This document shows, piece after piece, positions 17,083-26,001 of a stretch of DNA of 64,000 nucleotides. Source of the DNA: Sulfurospirillum cavolei (lineage in GTDB: Bacteria > Campylobacterota > Campylobacteria > Campylobacterales > Sulfurospirillaceae); assembly GCF_000813325.1 (NCBI RefSeq), contig NZ_BBQE01000003.1; one strand, given 5' to 3'. Below the pieces are notes generated by a model. That model saw nothing but the letters and a program-made list of their open reading frames with translations. It was not told where the DNA came from and ran no database searches. Each line of letters starts with the position of its first letter. The first letter of the stretch is position 1. The position numbers were made by a program, and so were the translations under genes.

Positions 17083-17880
17083 TTAAGGCTCGAGTCTAGC
17101 TCCTTTAAGATACTGTGCCATCATCCGATCGTAAAGGCTTCCTTTATCGCTATCAGGCTCTTTAAGGCGATTGAGTTGCGTTTGCATGATCTGTATCTGC
17201 TCTTTAGGAATCTCTTTACCCGCGCAAATGTAATAATCCGTATTTAAAATCACGTATGCCATACGGTACTGCGAAACGTCTTGCCCTTCGGTAATCAAAT
17301 GATACACGAACGGAACGTCGGTATACACTACCGCGTCGACTCTGCCGTATTCCAACATCTTATACCCTTGAATCGGCGTCGAAACACGGATAATATTTAA
17401 GCCGTGGTGCTCTCCGATTTCTTGAAACAGTAACTTCTCCGAAGAGGTCTCTTTAATCGTAGCGATACGCATCGGACGTAAAATTTCCGTCAAACTTTTA
17501 CCGCTAGCCACCGGCGTCGCTCTTTTGGTAATCACGCCCAATCTGACCGTTGCCACCGGTCCTAGCCAATAAAAATGCGGTTCTCGATCTTTCAGCTTAA
17601 CCGCCGTCATCAAATAAGCCTTGGGGTGTTTGAGGGCTTCTTCGTACATTTTATTCCAAGCGTCCATCGTCAATTCGTCTTGCGAAAAACGTGAACGCAA
17701 CGTCGAAAGACTGGCTTCAAGTAGATCGACGCTTAAGCCCTTAATCTCGCCTTTATCGCGAAAACTAAAGGGCGGATTCGGCGCGGCATACACTAACGGC
17801 TCGAGCGCAAAAGAGGGAGTCAAACACACAGAAATCACCGTAACGCAAAGCGCGAAAGCAAAATACAAACGATGCATCAT
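17083..17880 (-). CDS. Periplasmic solute-binding protein (SBP family 3-like)
   Basis: The 265-residue protein has a signal peptide ending near PSFA (about 25 residues; translation may begin at either of the first two Met codons). The mature part has the family 3 pattern: PLVYAAPNPPFSFRDKGEIKGLSVDLLEA, a central RIATIKETSSEKLL hinge and a VDAVVYTDVPFVYHL segment. It should bind a small polar solute such as an amino acid. No permease or ATPase gene adjoins it, so it may act as an orphan sensor or with a distant transporter. Confidence 0.8.
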   Translation of the reverse strand: MMHRLYFAFALCVTVISVCLTPSFALEPLVYAAPNPPFSFRDKGEIKGLSVDLLEASLSTLRSRFSQDELTMDAWNKMYEEALKHPKAYLMTAVKLKDREPHFYWLGPVATVRLGVITKRATPVASGKSLTEILRPMRIATIKETSSEKLLFQEIGEHHGLNIIRVSTPIQGYKMLEYGRVDAVVYTDVPFVYHLITEGQDVSQYRMAYVILNTDYYICAGKEIPKEQIQIMQTQLNRLKEPDSDKGSLYDRMMAQYLKGARLEP

Positions 17881-18029
17881 TTATCCTTAATAGCGTTGTC
17901 ATGACAGCATAGATAAGAAAAAATACTAAAATATATTATAAAGGATTCTTTAAAATTGTAGTCCTATCTAGCTTAATTCAAGCAAAAGAGTGTGACAAAA
18001 TGGACGAAAAAAAAGTCAAAAAATGAAGA

Positions 18030-18722
18030 CTATTTTTGCAAACGCGGTAAATACGCCAAATAAATGATATTGCTCATCGCTCCGCTGCATAAGATCATTG
18101 CCATAACGACGATTTGGTAACGAACGGCAATTAAAGGATCGACTCCGGAGAGGATTTGTCCGGTCATCATCCCCGGAAGCGAGACGAAGCCTACCGCTAA
18201 AAATTGATTAATTTGAGGGATCATCGACGCTTTAAACGCGATCGAACGTGCTTTTTCATAAGGAAGATGCTCTTTTTCTTTTTCGTAGCGTTCGGCGGCT
18301 AAAGAGAGGGCATTCATTGCATTGGCATAAATCATTCCCGCCAGAGGAATCACAAACCTAGCGTCAAACGGATTGTTTAATTCAAGGACAACCCCTAAAA
18401 CCCACACTAAATTAAACGAACCTCCCAAAACGATGGAAACCAAAATAAGCCCGAACGTTTTGAAATCTTTTTGGGGGATATTACGCCTCGCGATAAACGA
18501 AGCCGTCGTTACCATCACGATCAGCAGTAAAGAGAGCATCCAAAGCGTATTCGTCTCAAACAAAGAGGTTAAAACGTATCCGACGAGGATCAATTGAACG
18601 CTCATACGAAGCGTTGCTTGCGCGATCTCGCCTTTTTTCCCGACCCATCGATAATAGGCATATCCGACAATGCTTAAAGGAATGATCATAAAAAGCAGAT
18701 GCGATAAAGCGATGGTCTGCAT
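18030..18722 (-). CDS. fetB: FetB-like (UPF0014) ABC-type membrane permease
   Basis: The 230-residue membrane protein with about seven helices has the UPF0014 signature: LRMSVQLILVGYVLTSLFE near 38, FVIPLAGMIYANAMNALSL near 125 and SLPGMMTGQILSGVDPLIA near 175. In E. coli FetB works with the ATPase FetA in iron export and oxidative stress resistance. No FetA gene lies beside it here; the neighbours are a biotin carboxylase and a solute-binding protein. The family is clear, the substrate inferred. Confidence 0.85.
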   Translation of the reverse strand: MQTIALSHLLFMIIPLSIVGYAYYRWVGKKGEIAQATLRMSVQLILVGYVLTSLFETNTLWMLSLLLIVMVTTASFIARRNIPQKDFKTFGLILVSIVLGGSFNLVWVLGVVLELNNPFDARFVIPLAGMIYANAMNALSLAAERYEKEKEHLPYEKARSIAFKASMIPQINQFLAVGFVSLPGMMTGQILSGVDPLIAVRYQIVVMAMILCSGAMSNIIYLAYLPRLQK

Positions 18723-18734
18723 GAGAACCTTAGG

Positions 18735-18769
18735 AACGATTCAAGAAGCGCGGCACTTCTCGAATCGTT
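18735..18769. terminator. Hairpin between the biotin carboxylase and fetB genes
   Basis: The arms AACGATTC and AGAAG (18735-18748) pair with CTTCT and GAATCGTT (18756-18769) around a 7-base loop, with one internal mismatch. The 3' side lacks a strong T run on either strand, so it may stabilise or attenuate mRNA rather than fully terminate it. Confidence 0.45.
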
Positions 18770-18792
18770 GTTAAGAATTTTAAGAAAATACT

Positions 18793-20238
18793 CTATTGAC
18801 CGCGTTGTTTCAATGCCGCGACGATTGCCGCGATGTACTCTTCTTTGCTTTCGTCTTCTTCGATATCGTGAAGTGCATCTAGCGTAAAGGTCGGTAATTT
18901 ATGATCGAGGTAGGTCGTATTGAAAATACCCGCTTTAAAATCTTCGTCGCGAACGATTTGGCGGTGAAGCGGAACGTTGGTAGGAATACCCCAAATAATA
19001 AACTCGTTCAACGCGCGTTTTGCACGGCGAACCGTTCCTTCCCAGTCAAGTCCCGTCACGATCAATTTTCCGATCATCGAGTCGTAATTGCTCGGAACGA
19101 TATAATCTTTATAACCGATCGAATCCATACGAACGCCCGGACCGCCGGGGGAGAGATGGCGCGTAATGCGTCCGGAAGAAGGAATGAAACCGATTTTAGG
19201 ATCTTCGGCGTTAATACGAAATTCGATCGCATACCCTCTAAATTTGATGTCCTCTTGCATAAACGGCAAGCGTTGACCCTCTGCGATACGAATCATACGG
19301 TAGATAATATCCACGCCCGAAATCTGCTCGGTAATCGTATGCTCGACTTGAACGCGCGTATTCATCTCGATAAAGTAGAAGTTGTCGTCTTCGTCCACAA
19401 GGTATTCGATCGTACCTACGCTTTCGTAACCGAGCTTGATCATCGCTTTTTTAGACGTACGAAGCAACTCTTTGCGAATCTCTTCGTTAAGTCTCGGGCT
19501 CGGAGCGATTTCAACCACTTTTTGGTGCTTTCGCTGAATCGAACAATCTCGTTCGCCTAAGTGAATGACGTTGCCGTATTTATCGGCGACGATTTGGACT
19601 TCGATGTGGCGGGGATTGGAAAGATACTTTTCGATAAACGCATCACCTCTACCGAAAAAGCGTTTCGCTTCTTGCGTTGCCGCTTCAAACATCGAAGCAA
19701 ACTCTTCTTCTTTTTTGACGATACGCATACCGCGACCGCCGCCGCCGAATGCCGCTTTGATGATGACCGGAAAACCGATCTCTTTAGCGATTTTCGTTGC
19801 TTCGGCAATATCCGTAATCGGCGTATCCGTTCCTTCGACGACCGGAACGCCGACGGCTTTCATCGCCACTTTGGACGCCATCTTATCGCCGAAAAGTGCG
19901 ATGTGTTCAGGTTTTGGACCGATGAACGTAATGCCGTTATCGATACAGTGTTGCGCAAAATCAGGATTTTCGGATAAGAAACCGTATCCCGGGTGAATGG
20001 CATCCGCGCCTACTTCTTTCGCCAAAGCGACGATTCGCTCGTAGTCCAAATAGGCTTGAATCGGATCGCCGTCGATCAGATAACACTCGTCCGCCTTGCG
20101 TACCCAAACGCCCCTCGCGTCAATCGTAGAGAAAATACAAACACTTTTGATTTCCAACTCTTGACATGCCCGAATAATTCTAAGCGCAATCTCGCCGCGA
20201 TTTGCGATGAGCACTTTTTTTATTTTTTGTGTTTGCAC
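18793..20238 (-). CDS. Biotin carboxylase subunit (PycA/AccC type)
   Basis: The 481-residue ATP-grasp enzyme carboxylates protein-bound biotin with bicarbonate and ATP. Motifs are KVLIANRGEIALRIIRACQE at the N terminus, AIHPGYGFLSENPDFA, the glycine-rich KAAFGGGGRGMRIV, RDCSIQRKHQKVVEIAPSP and FIEMNTRVQVEHTITEQISG. The length fits the separate PycA subunit of two-part pyruvate carboxylases, as in Campylobacter, better than the roughly 445-residue AccC, so an anaplerotic role is more likely than fatty acid synthesis. The partner carrying biotin is not in this window. It appears to be transcribed alone. Confidence 0.9.
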   Translation of the reverse strand: MQTQKIKKVLIANRGEIALRIIRACQELEIKSVCIFSTIDARGVWVRKADECYLIDGDPIQAYLDYERIVALAKEVGADAIHPGYGFLSENPDFAQHCIDNGITFIGPKPEHIALFGDKMASKVAMKAVGVPVVEGTDTPITDIAEATKIAKEIGFPVIIKAAFGGGGRGMRIVKKEEEFASMFEAATQEAKRFFGRGDAFIEKYLSNPRHIEVQIVADKYGNVIHLGERDCSIQRKHQKVVEIAPSPRLNEEIRKELLRTSKKAMIKLGYESVGTIEYLVDEDDNFYFIEMNTRVQVEHTITEQISGVDIIYRMIRIAEGQRLPFMQEDIKFRGYAIEFRINAEDPKIGFIPSSGRITRHLSPGGPGVRMDSIGYKDYIVPSNYDSMIGKLIVTGLDWEGTVRRAKRALNEFIIWGIPTNVPLHRQIVRDEDFKAGIFNTTYLDHKLPTFTLDALHDIEEDESKEEYIAAIVAALKQRGQ

Positions 20239-20323
20239 AACTATCTCCCCAAAGAAATTAAGGGTGTTATTATAGCACTAAAATGCCCAATTAAAAAATG
20301 ATTAAGACATTTTTTTGACATTT

Positions 20324-22186
20324 TCAAAGCCAATCGGAGCGTTTACTCTGCTCGTCGATCTGCCTTCCGATCGTTTGATGCAAATGCCAATAATAGTCGA
20401 CAAACCGCTTCACGTCCGTGCGGCAAGGCATGTATAAACCTTCGGCGTTTTGAGACGCAAAGCGCTCTAAAAAGATTTTTGCATCGTTTTGGGCAAGGTA
20501 ATGTTTTGCCAAATCGGTATAGGTATTGAGATACCAACTTTTGAGTTTTTCGTATGCCGCGTCGCTTTGGTCGATGCTTAACGTTTCGTCAAATCGTAAA
20601 ACGCCGCTTTCGAACAATCCGCTTAAATGGATCAATCCTTCACAATAATAAGGCTCGACTTCGCTTGTTTTCATCCATGCGATCAATCCGACGCTTCGTT
20701 TGATCGTATCGCTTAAAAGCGCTCTTTTGAGCGTCGCGTCTTCGTGCATAAAAAAGGCGACCAAACCGCCCGTCGTCGCTTTGAACTCTTCGATATTTTT
20801 AAAAACACCGCTTCGATTCATTCGGGTTTCCGTTCCCTCGTCCATCCACAAAATATGCCCGTATTCATGCCCGATCGTACCGACTTCGTAAATGCGATGC
20901 CACAAATCCGGACGATGAAAGAGAATGTCGCGTTCTTCGTCGATAAAGGCTTTTCCGAAAACTTCGTGATGGATTTTCAAAAAAGGTTTGGCGCGTTGGG
21001 AATCCAAAACATTATCGGCAAACGCAAAAATCTTTTTGCCGCGCTCTTTGCTTACCGTTTCGTCGTTAGGAACGACTTGCGCGGAAAAAAGCCCGTTGAA
21101 CTCCGCCGCGTAAAAAAGTGCCGGACGTCCGATGTAGAGTTGTACGCGTTTTAAGTTAGAGAGGACATTTTCCCGCAAATGCGTTTGCGTCGAGCCTAAA
21201 GCGTCGTACAAACGCACAAATGCCTGCTCGATGCGTGCATACGTCGTTGCGGCACTTTGGTGTTCGGGGCGCGAAAGCCTGACGTCCCACTCGAGGGCAA
21301 CCGCTTTTTTGTAATGGTCTTCATAGTATTCTAAAGGATGTCCGATTTGAATCGGAGCGGTCATATCCATCCATTTACGATCCACGTCCGCCCATTTGGC
21401 GATCAATTGCGTGCGATCTTCTTCGCCGAAGGCTTGATTTAAGGCTTGAAAATAACGTACGTACGCCTCTTTTTGTCCCCAAACGGGATCGTCTAAAGCG
21501 TTTAAGTCTTTAACCAAAGAGCCGATTGCCGCGCGTACGCTTGCGACTTCGCGCGGAAATGCCGTTGCGTATGCCTGAGCGATATAACCGTTTTCGACTT
21601 TTTGCAACACGGAATACGAACGATCGCCCTCTTCACCGCAAGGGTCGGGATCGAATAGCCCCTTTTCGTGGAGCATCGCGGCGATTTTTTGTCCGTCGCG
21701 CTCGTATTCCAGTTCCAAAAGCGGATTGATCGTGTTGACGATGTGCTCGTTCCATTGCGATTGCCATTCGCTCATTGCGACGCCTATTTCGTGTACGCCT
21801 TGTAAAACGCGTCGGTAAAACGGCGAAAAAAGTGCCTCTTGCTCGACGGTTTCGATCAACGCCGCGTGGCGTTTCATATAAAACGCTTTCACCCAAAGAT
21901 AAGCTTTTTCTTTGGCTTGCGCGATAAAGACGGCGTCTTTGCCCTCTTTTTCCAACGCCTGAACGAGTTGGTCGTCTCGAAGATTAATCAATCTTGTTAA
22001 CGCCGCGACGCGATTGTCGCGCGTTTGAGCCAACTCGACCTCTTCCAAAAACGTATCGATCAGCGTCGCAACGTCGACGTCAAACGCTTCGTGCTCGACC
22101 AAGCCGAAATAATCGCCTAACTCTTTTTGGCGCATCGCTACGATTTCGTACAATCGCGCCCAATCGTTTAAAAATTTTGCTTTCAT
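20324..22186 (-). CDS. ciaB: CiaB-like protein with an HExxH metallopeptidase motif
   Basis: About 620 residues, related to the Campylobacter invasion antigen B family found throughout the phylum, including non-pathogens. No signal peptide or membrane helix is seen. Residues about 440-444 read HEYGH inside TIGHEYGHILWMDEGTE, an HExxH zinc motif, and about 25 residues on NIEEFKATTGGL offers glutamates that could be the third ligand. This suggests a metallopeptidase, which I infer from sequence only. I chose the ATG at 22186; a longer frame to 22237 would overlap the metY promoter. The gene is divergent from metY. An invasion role would not apply to a free-living host. Confidence 0.78.
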   Translation of the reverse strand: MKAKFLNDWARLYEIVAMRQKELGDYFGLVEHEAFDVDVATLIDTFLEEVELAQTRDNRVAALTRLINLRDDQLVQALEKEGKDAVFIAQAKEKAYLWVKAFYMKRHAALIETVEQEALFSPFYRRVLQGVHEIGVAMSEWQSQWNEHIVNTINPLLELEYERDGQKIAAMLHEKGLFDPDPCGEEGDRSYSVLQKVENGYIAQAYATAFPREVASVRAAIGSLVKDLNALDDPVWGQKEAYVRYFQALNQAFGEEDRTQLIAKWADVDRKWMDMTAPIQIGHPLEYYEDHYKKAVALEWDVRLSRPEHQSAATTYARIEQAFVRLYDALGSTQTHLRENVLSNLKRVQLYIGRPALFYAAEFNGLFSAQVVPNDETVSKERGKKIFAFADNVLDSQRAKPFLKIHHEVFGKAFIDEERDILFHRPDLWHRIYEVGTIGHEYGHILWMDEGTETRMNRSGVFKNIEEFKATTGGLVAFFMHEDATLKRALLSDTIKRSVGLIAWMKTSEVEPYYCEGLIHLSGLFESGVLRFDETLSIDQSDAAYEKLKSWYLNTYTDLAKHYLAQNDAKIFLERFASQNAEGLYMPCRTDVKRFVDYYWHLHQTIGRQIDEQSKRSDWL

Positions 22187-22211
22187 CACTTCATTCTCGT
22201 GTTTTTTTAAG

Positions 22212-22217
22212 TATAAT
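22212..22217 (+). promoter_or_regulatory. Promoter of the metY gene
   Basis: A run of seven T is followed by AAG and TATAAT, the usual T-rich plus -10 arrangement of Campylobacterota housekeeping promoters. The -10 ends about 39 bases before the metY start. Confidence 0.6.
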
Positions 22218-22255
22218 TTTATCTCATTTAATCTCATGAACGCTTTAAAGGATAC

Positions 22256-23533
22256 ATGATGTCACACGACTGGGCGATTGAAACCAAAACCATTCAATGC
22301 GGGTGGGAGCCGAAAAACGGCGAGCCGCGCGTCCTTCCCATTTACCAGAGCACTACGTACAAATACGACAGCGTCAAAGAAGTTGCGATGCTTTTCGATT
22401 TGGAAGCACCGGGGCATATGTATTCGCGTATTTCCAATCCTACATGTGAAGCCTTAGAAAACAAAATCGCCGCCCTCGAAGGCGGTGTGGGCGCATTGGT
22501 TACCTCTTCGGGGCAAAACGCTTCGACGATCGCTATCGCCAATATTTGCTCCTCGGGCGACCACTTTATCGCCGTGGGCGCGATTTACGGCGGAACCGTT
22601 TCGTTATTTACCAACACGCTGAAAAAAATGGGCATCGACGTCACGCTCGTAGACGCAAGCCTCTCCAAAGAGGAACTCAAAACGTTTTTCAGACCCAATA
22701 CCAAAGCGATTTTCGGCGAAACCATCGCCAATCCGAAACTCGACGTCCTTGATTTTGAAAAATTTTCCGCCTTGGCGCACGAGATGGACGTCCCTTTAAT
22801 CGTGGATAATACGTTTGCCACGCCTTACCTTTGCCGTCCGTTGGAACTTGGAGCGCACATCGTCATTCACTCGGCGACCAAATACCTCGACGGTCACGCG
22901 ATCAGCGTCGGAGGCGTGATCGTAGACGGCGGTACATTTAACTGGCGTAACGGTAAATTTCCCGAATTTACCGAACCCGACAAAAGTTACCACGGCATCG
23001 TCTATACCGAAAAATTCGGCAATCTCGCCTACATCGTCAAAGCCCGCGTTCAGTGGATTCGCGACATCGGTTCGTACTTGACGCCGATGAACGCTTTTCT
23101 AACCAACCTCGGCACGGAAACCTTACATGTCAGAATGGACAGGCATTGCGAAAACGCCTTAAAGCTCGCTTTGTTTTTAGAAGCGCATCCCAAAGTCGGC
23201 TGGGTCAACTACCCCGCTTTGCCTTCGCATAAAGATTACGCATTAGCGCAAAAGTACCTCAAAGGCGCGAGCGGCGTTTTAACGTTCGGCGTTAAAGGCG
23301 GAAGGGAAGAAGGCGAGAAAGTGATGAACGCACTCAAACTTGCCGCCATCGTCGTGCATGTCGCCGACGTTCGTACGGGCGTGTTGCATCCGGCGAGCAT
23401 GACGCACCGCCAACTCAGCGACGAAGAACAACTCAAAGCCGGCGTGACGCCCGATTTGGTTCGCGTCACCGTCGGACTCGAAAATATCGACGATATTATC
23501 GCCGATTTCGACCAAGCGCTTCGTACGATTTAA
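22256..23533 (+). CDS. metY: O-acetylhomoserine aminocarboxypropyltransferase (sulfhydrylase)
   Basis: The 425-residue PLP enzyme combines O-acetylhomoserine with sulfide to give homocysteine for methionine synthesis. Hallmarks are PIYQSTTYKYDS, YSRISNPTCEALENKIAALEGG, the substrate-loop VDNTFATPYLCRP and the PLP lysine in HSATKYLDGH. The start could be the ATG at 22256 or the one at 22259; AAAGGA is better spaced for the second. The length fits MetY rather than the shorter cystathionine enzymes. It is followed after 16 bases by the GGDEF/PilZ-like gene. Confidence 0.93.
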   Translation: MMSHDWAIETKTIQCGWEPKNGEPRVLPIYQSTTYKYDSVKEVAMLFDLEAPGHMYSRISNPTCEALENKIAALEGGVGALVTSSGQNASTIAIANICSSGDHFIAVGAIYGGTVSLFTNTLKKMGIDVTLVDASLSKEELKTFFRPNTKAIFGETIANPKLDVLDFEKFSALAHEMDVPLIVDNTFATPYLCRPLELGAHIVIHSATKYLDGHAISVGGVIVDGGTFNWRNGKFPEFTEPDKSYHGIVYTEKFGNLAYIVKARVQWIRDIGSYLTPMNAFLTNLGTETLHVRMDRHCENALKLALFLEAHPKVGWVNYPALPSHKDYALAQKYLKGASGVLTFGVKGGREEGEKVMNALKLAAIVVHVADVRTGVLHPASMTHRQLSDEEQLKAGVTPDLVRVTVGLENIDDIIADFDQALRTI

Positions 23534-23549
23534 CACGCAAAGGATCCGC

Positions 23550-24680
23550 ATGAACACGAGCCGTTACGAAACGATCAACACGTACCTCAATCGAGGTATC
23601 CTCGAAGCCGCTATCAACTTCGCCAAAATGCACGAAAGCCCGTTTTGCTTGGTAAAATTCGGCTTCGAGGTCGATGTCGAAGACGGCTTTTTCTTCCGAG
23701 ACGTGATCACGTTTATGCATTCGGAACTCTCGTTTCAAACGATTTTGCAACAATCAAACGACACCTTCGTCGTCATCTTGCGCGATACGAAACTCCACCA
23801 TGCCAAAAAAATCATGAAACACGTAGAGCACGCCTTGAAGGTCTATTTTAAAGTCGAGCTCAAAAGCATCGGCATCACGCTTTACGATCCGAGCGATACG
23901 TACAAAAGCCTGATGGATCGGCTCGATAAATACTACGTTATGTCCAAACTTTCGACGCGCAAAAAGATTTTTTACGGCACCTTGGAGTTTGACTTTTACG
24001 AAACGCATACCCAAAACGACGTCTTAGCCGCTATCTTGCGTAAAGACAAACGCGTCACGTTGCATAATCTTTACAACGGTATTCCCATCCAAGAAGAAGC
24101 CAGCGTCGCCCACTTCGACGAGGGCGTAGCACAACTGAAAATTACGACGCCTAAGATTCATTACTACGGCTTGGAACACTTTACGTTTTTACAACACGAT
24201 AAAATCCCCAACGTCATCAAAGCCAAAATCATCAAAGTCGATCCGGCAAAATCCTTGGTCGTCTTGACGCAACTTGAATTTTTAGACGCTTCGCCGCTTG
24301 ATCGCTCCTACATCCGCATTCAACCGCAAAAAGCGATTAACGCGACGCTTTTACGCACGAAAATCAAACTCTTCGACGGTATGATCGACAATCTATCGGA
24401 AAGTGCGATCGTGCTTCGCGTCAAATTGGGCGATATTGAAAAGATTTTACAAAAGGGACTTTTGGAGGAGACGTTTGAGATTCGTTTTCAACTGCCCAGC
24501 GACAAAGGCTTTTTAACGATGATTAGCGCGGATGCGACGATTTTTAGCCTCATCAACGAAACGCTTGTCCTGACGATCCAACCCAACGCGTTTATGAAAT
24601 CCAAAATTCATCAGTACATCGCCATGCGCCAAAACGGGCTCTTGATGGAACTACGCCATCAACTCAAACATCGAAGTTAG
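23550..24680 (+). CDS. Degenerate GGDEF domain plus PilZ-like domain protein
   Basis: The 376-residue soluble protein has two recognisable parts. Residues about 30-135 resemble a diguanylate cyclase fold, but the active-site loop reads QSNDTFVVIL where GGDEF would be, so it should be inactive. Residues about 250-345 look like PilZ: RSYIRIQP (252-259, for R-x-x-x-R) and DNLSESA (280-286, for D/N-x-S-x-x-G with Ala at the last position). It may be a c-di-GMP receptor or a relic. It lies 16 bases after metY and 7 bases before the UPF0178 gene. The domain calls are by eye and moderately sure. Confidence 0.6.
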   Translation: MNTSRYETINTYLNRGILEAAINFAKMHESPFCLVKFGFEVDVEDGFFFRDVITFMHSELSFQTILQQSNDTFVVILRDTKLHHAKKIMKHVEHALKVYFKVELKSIGITLYDPSDTYKSLMDRLDKYYVMSKLSTRKKIFYGTLEFDFYETHTQNDVLAAILRKDKRVTLHNLYNGIPIQEEASVAHFDEGVAQLKITTPKIHYYGLEHFTFLQHDKIPNVIKAKIIKVDPAKSLVVLTQLEFLDASPLDRSYIRIQPQKAINATLLRTKIKLFDGMIDNLSESAIVLRVKLGDIEKILQKGLLEETFEIRFQLPSDKGFLTMISADATIFSLINETLVLTIQPNAFMKSKIHQYIAMRQNGLLMELRHQLKHRS

Positions 24681-24687
24681 TCGACGT

Positions 24688-25137
24688 ATGGCACTTTACG
24701 TCGATGCCGACGCTTTTCCCAACCTGCTGAAAGACATTTTGCTACGCGCCGTTTCCAAACGCGAAATCACGACCTATTTCGTCGCGAACAAACCCATTCC
24801 TTTGCCCGCCTCGTCGCATCTTCATATGATCGTCGTCGCCCAAGGAGCCGATGAAGCCGATCATTATATTTTTGAACATGTCAAACCGTATGAGTTGGTC
24901 GTGACGGCGGATATTCCTTTGGCAAATCGACTCGTCGATAAAGAAGTTTTGGTACTCGACCCTAGAGGAACGCTCTACGACGAACACAATATCAAAAGCC
25001 TGCTTGCGATGCGAAATCTCATGCAAGAACTCAGAGATGCGGGTGAAATCACCGGCGGACCAAGCGCGATCGGTGAAAAGCAAAAACGCGCTTTTGCCGA
25101 TGCGCTCAACGCCCTTTTACAAAAATATTCGTTTTAA
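24688..25137 (+). CDS. UPF0178 (YaiI/YqxD, DUF188) family protein
   Basis: The 149-residue protein begins with the diagnostic YVDADAFPNLLKDILLRAV and has VVTADIPLANRLVDKEVLVLDPRG, with the conserved aspartates of a PIN/NYN-like fold, and GGPSAIGEKQKRAFADALN at the end. This suggests a nuclease-like fold, but the biochemical role is not established. It lies 7 bases after the GGDEF/PilZ-like gene, probably in the same transcript, and converges on the next gene. Confidence 0.9.
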   Translation: MALYVDADAFPNLLKDILLRAVSKREITTYFVANKPIPLPASSHLHMIVVAQGADEADHYIFEHVKPYELVVTADIPLANRLVDKEVLVLDPRGTLYDEHNIKSLLAMRNLMQELRDAGEITGGPSAIGEKQKRAFADALNALLQKYSF

Positions 25138-25145
25138 ACGCCGCT

Positions 25146-25955
25146 TTATTTCTCCGATGCAAACAAAAGAGCCTGCGAACGGCTCATCATACGCGGCACC
25201 ACGTCGTCAAAGGCGTCGCTTACGTTTTTACGTTTGGCTTGAATGTTGCTTGCCAAACGATCAAACCCTTGCGTATAGGTCTCGAAAACCTCTTTAAAGG
25301 CTTTAATGCGTTTGACGCTCTCTTTATTGTCGACTAAAAGCTCGATCTTGTCGGCATGCTTTTTGACGAGGTCTTTCATCTCTTTGGTTCGAATCAAGAA
25401 AAATTCACTGTTATTGAGCGAATACGACGCCACGGCCAGTTTATACTTCAACGCCGCGTCTAAAAGATGCGCCGCACTGTTGCCGCTCATCGGATCGTTA
25501 TCGGTAAACGCCTGAAACAAAATACGGTTGGGATGCTCTTCCAATAACGCATCGTACTTGGCGAAAATCTCCACTTCGATCTTAGCATTCTCTTCTTCAA
25601 GCGCGATGATCGCTTTGAACAAACGATCGAAAGCTTGCATATCGCGACGCAAGGCATCGATCGTTTGCGCACGGTTTTTGTCCTGAGACGATTGCGCGTC
25701 CAAAGTGTCTAAGAGCGCGTACAGACGTTTAGCTTCTTGATCGAAATCGATCAGGTATTTTTTATCTTGGACGATCATATATTCTTTCACGTCCAAACGT
25801 AACTTCATGAGCGTCGGGCTCATCGAATGAAGCGTCTCAAGCGTCGTTTTTTGCGTTTGAGAGGGGCTTTGCGATTGCATGACATGTACGCCTGCAATCG
25901 TGAGGGCAACCGTACCTACCAACGCAAAAGCGCATCCTAAAATCGTTCGTTGCAT
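25146..25955 (-). CDS. Membrane-anchored periplasmic helical sensor-like protein without output domain
   Basis: Its 269 residues start with one hydrophobic segment (about 5-26, signal anchor or signal peptide) and are otherwise almost all helical and charged. The pattern of long helices with HSMSPTLMKLRLDVKEYMIV near the start resembles the helical bimodular ligand-binding regions of chemoreceptors. There is no HAMP, methyl-accepting or kinase domain, so it may be a solitary periplasmic helical bundle. It is followed, 9 bases away, by the convergent UPF0178 gene. No function can be assigned. Confidence 0.65.
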   Translation of the reverse strand: MQRTILGCAFALVGTVALTIAGVHVMQSQSPSQTQKTTLETLHSMSPTLMKLRLDVKEYMIVQDKKYLIDFDQEAKRLYALLDTLDAQSSQDKNRAQTIDALRRDMQAFDRLFKAIIALEEENAKIEVEIFAKYDALLEEHPNRILFQAFTDNDPMSGNSAAHLLDAALKYKLAVASYSLNNSEFFLIRTKEMKDLVKKHADKIELLVDNKESVKRIKAFKEVFETYTQGFDRLASNIQAKRKNVSDAFDDVVPRMMSRSQALLFASEK

Positions 25956-26001
25956 TCCTTATTTCCTTTCTAAAAGCATGCCTTATCGAAGGCAAAACGG
26001 C

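Noticed and set aside
19561..19996. Overlapping + strand frames opposite the biotin carboxylase gene
   Set aside because: They are mirror products of a strongly coding minus-strand gene and have no recognisable motif.
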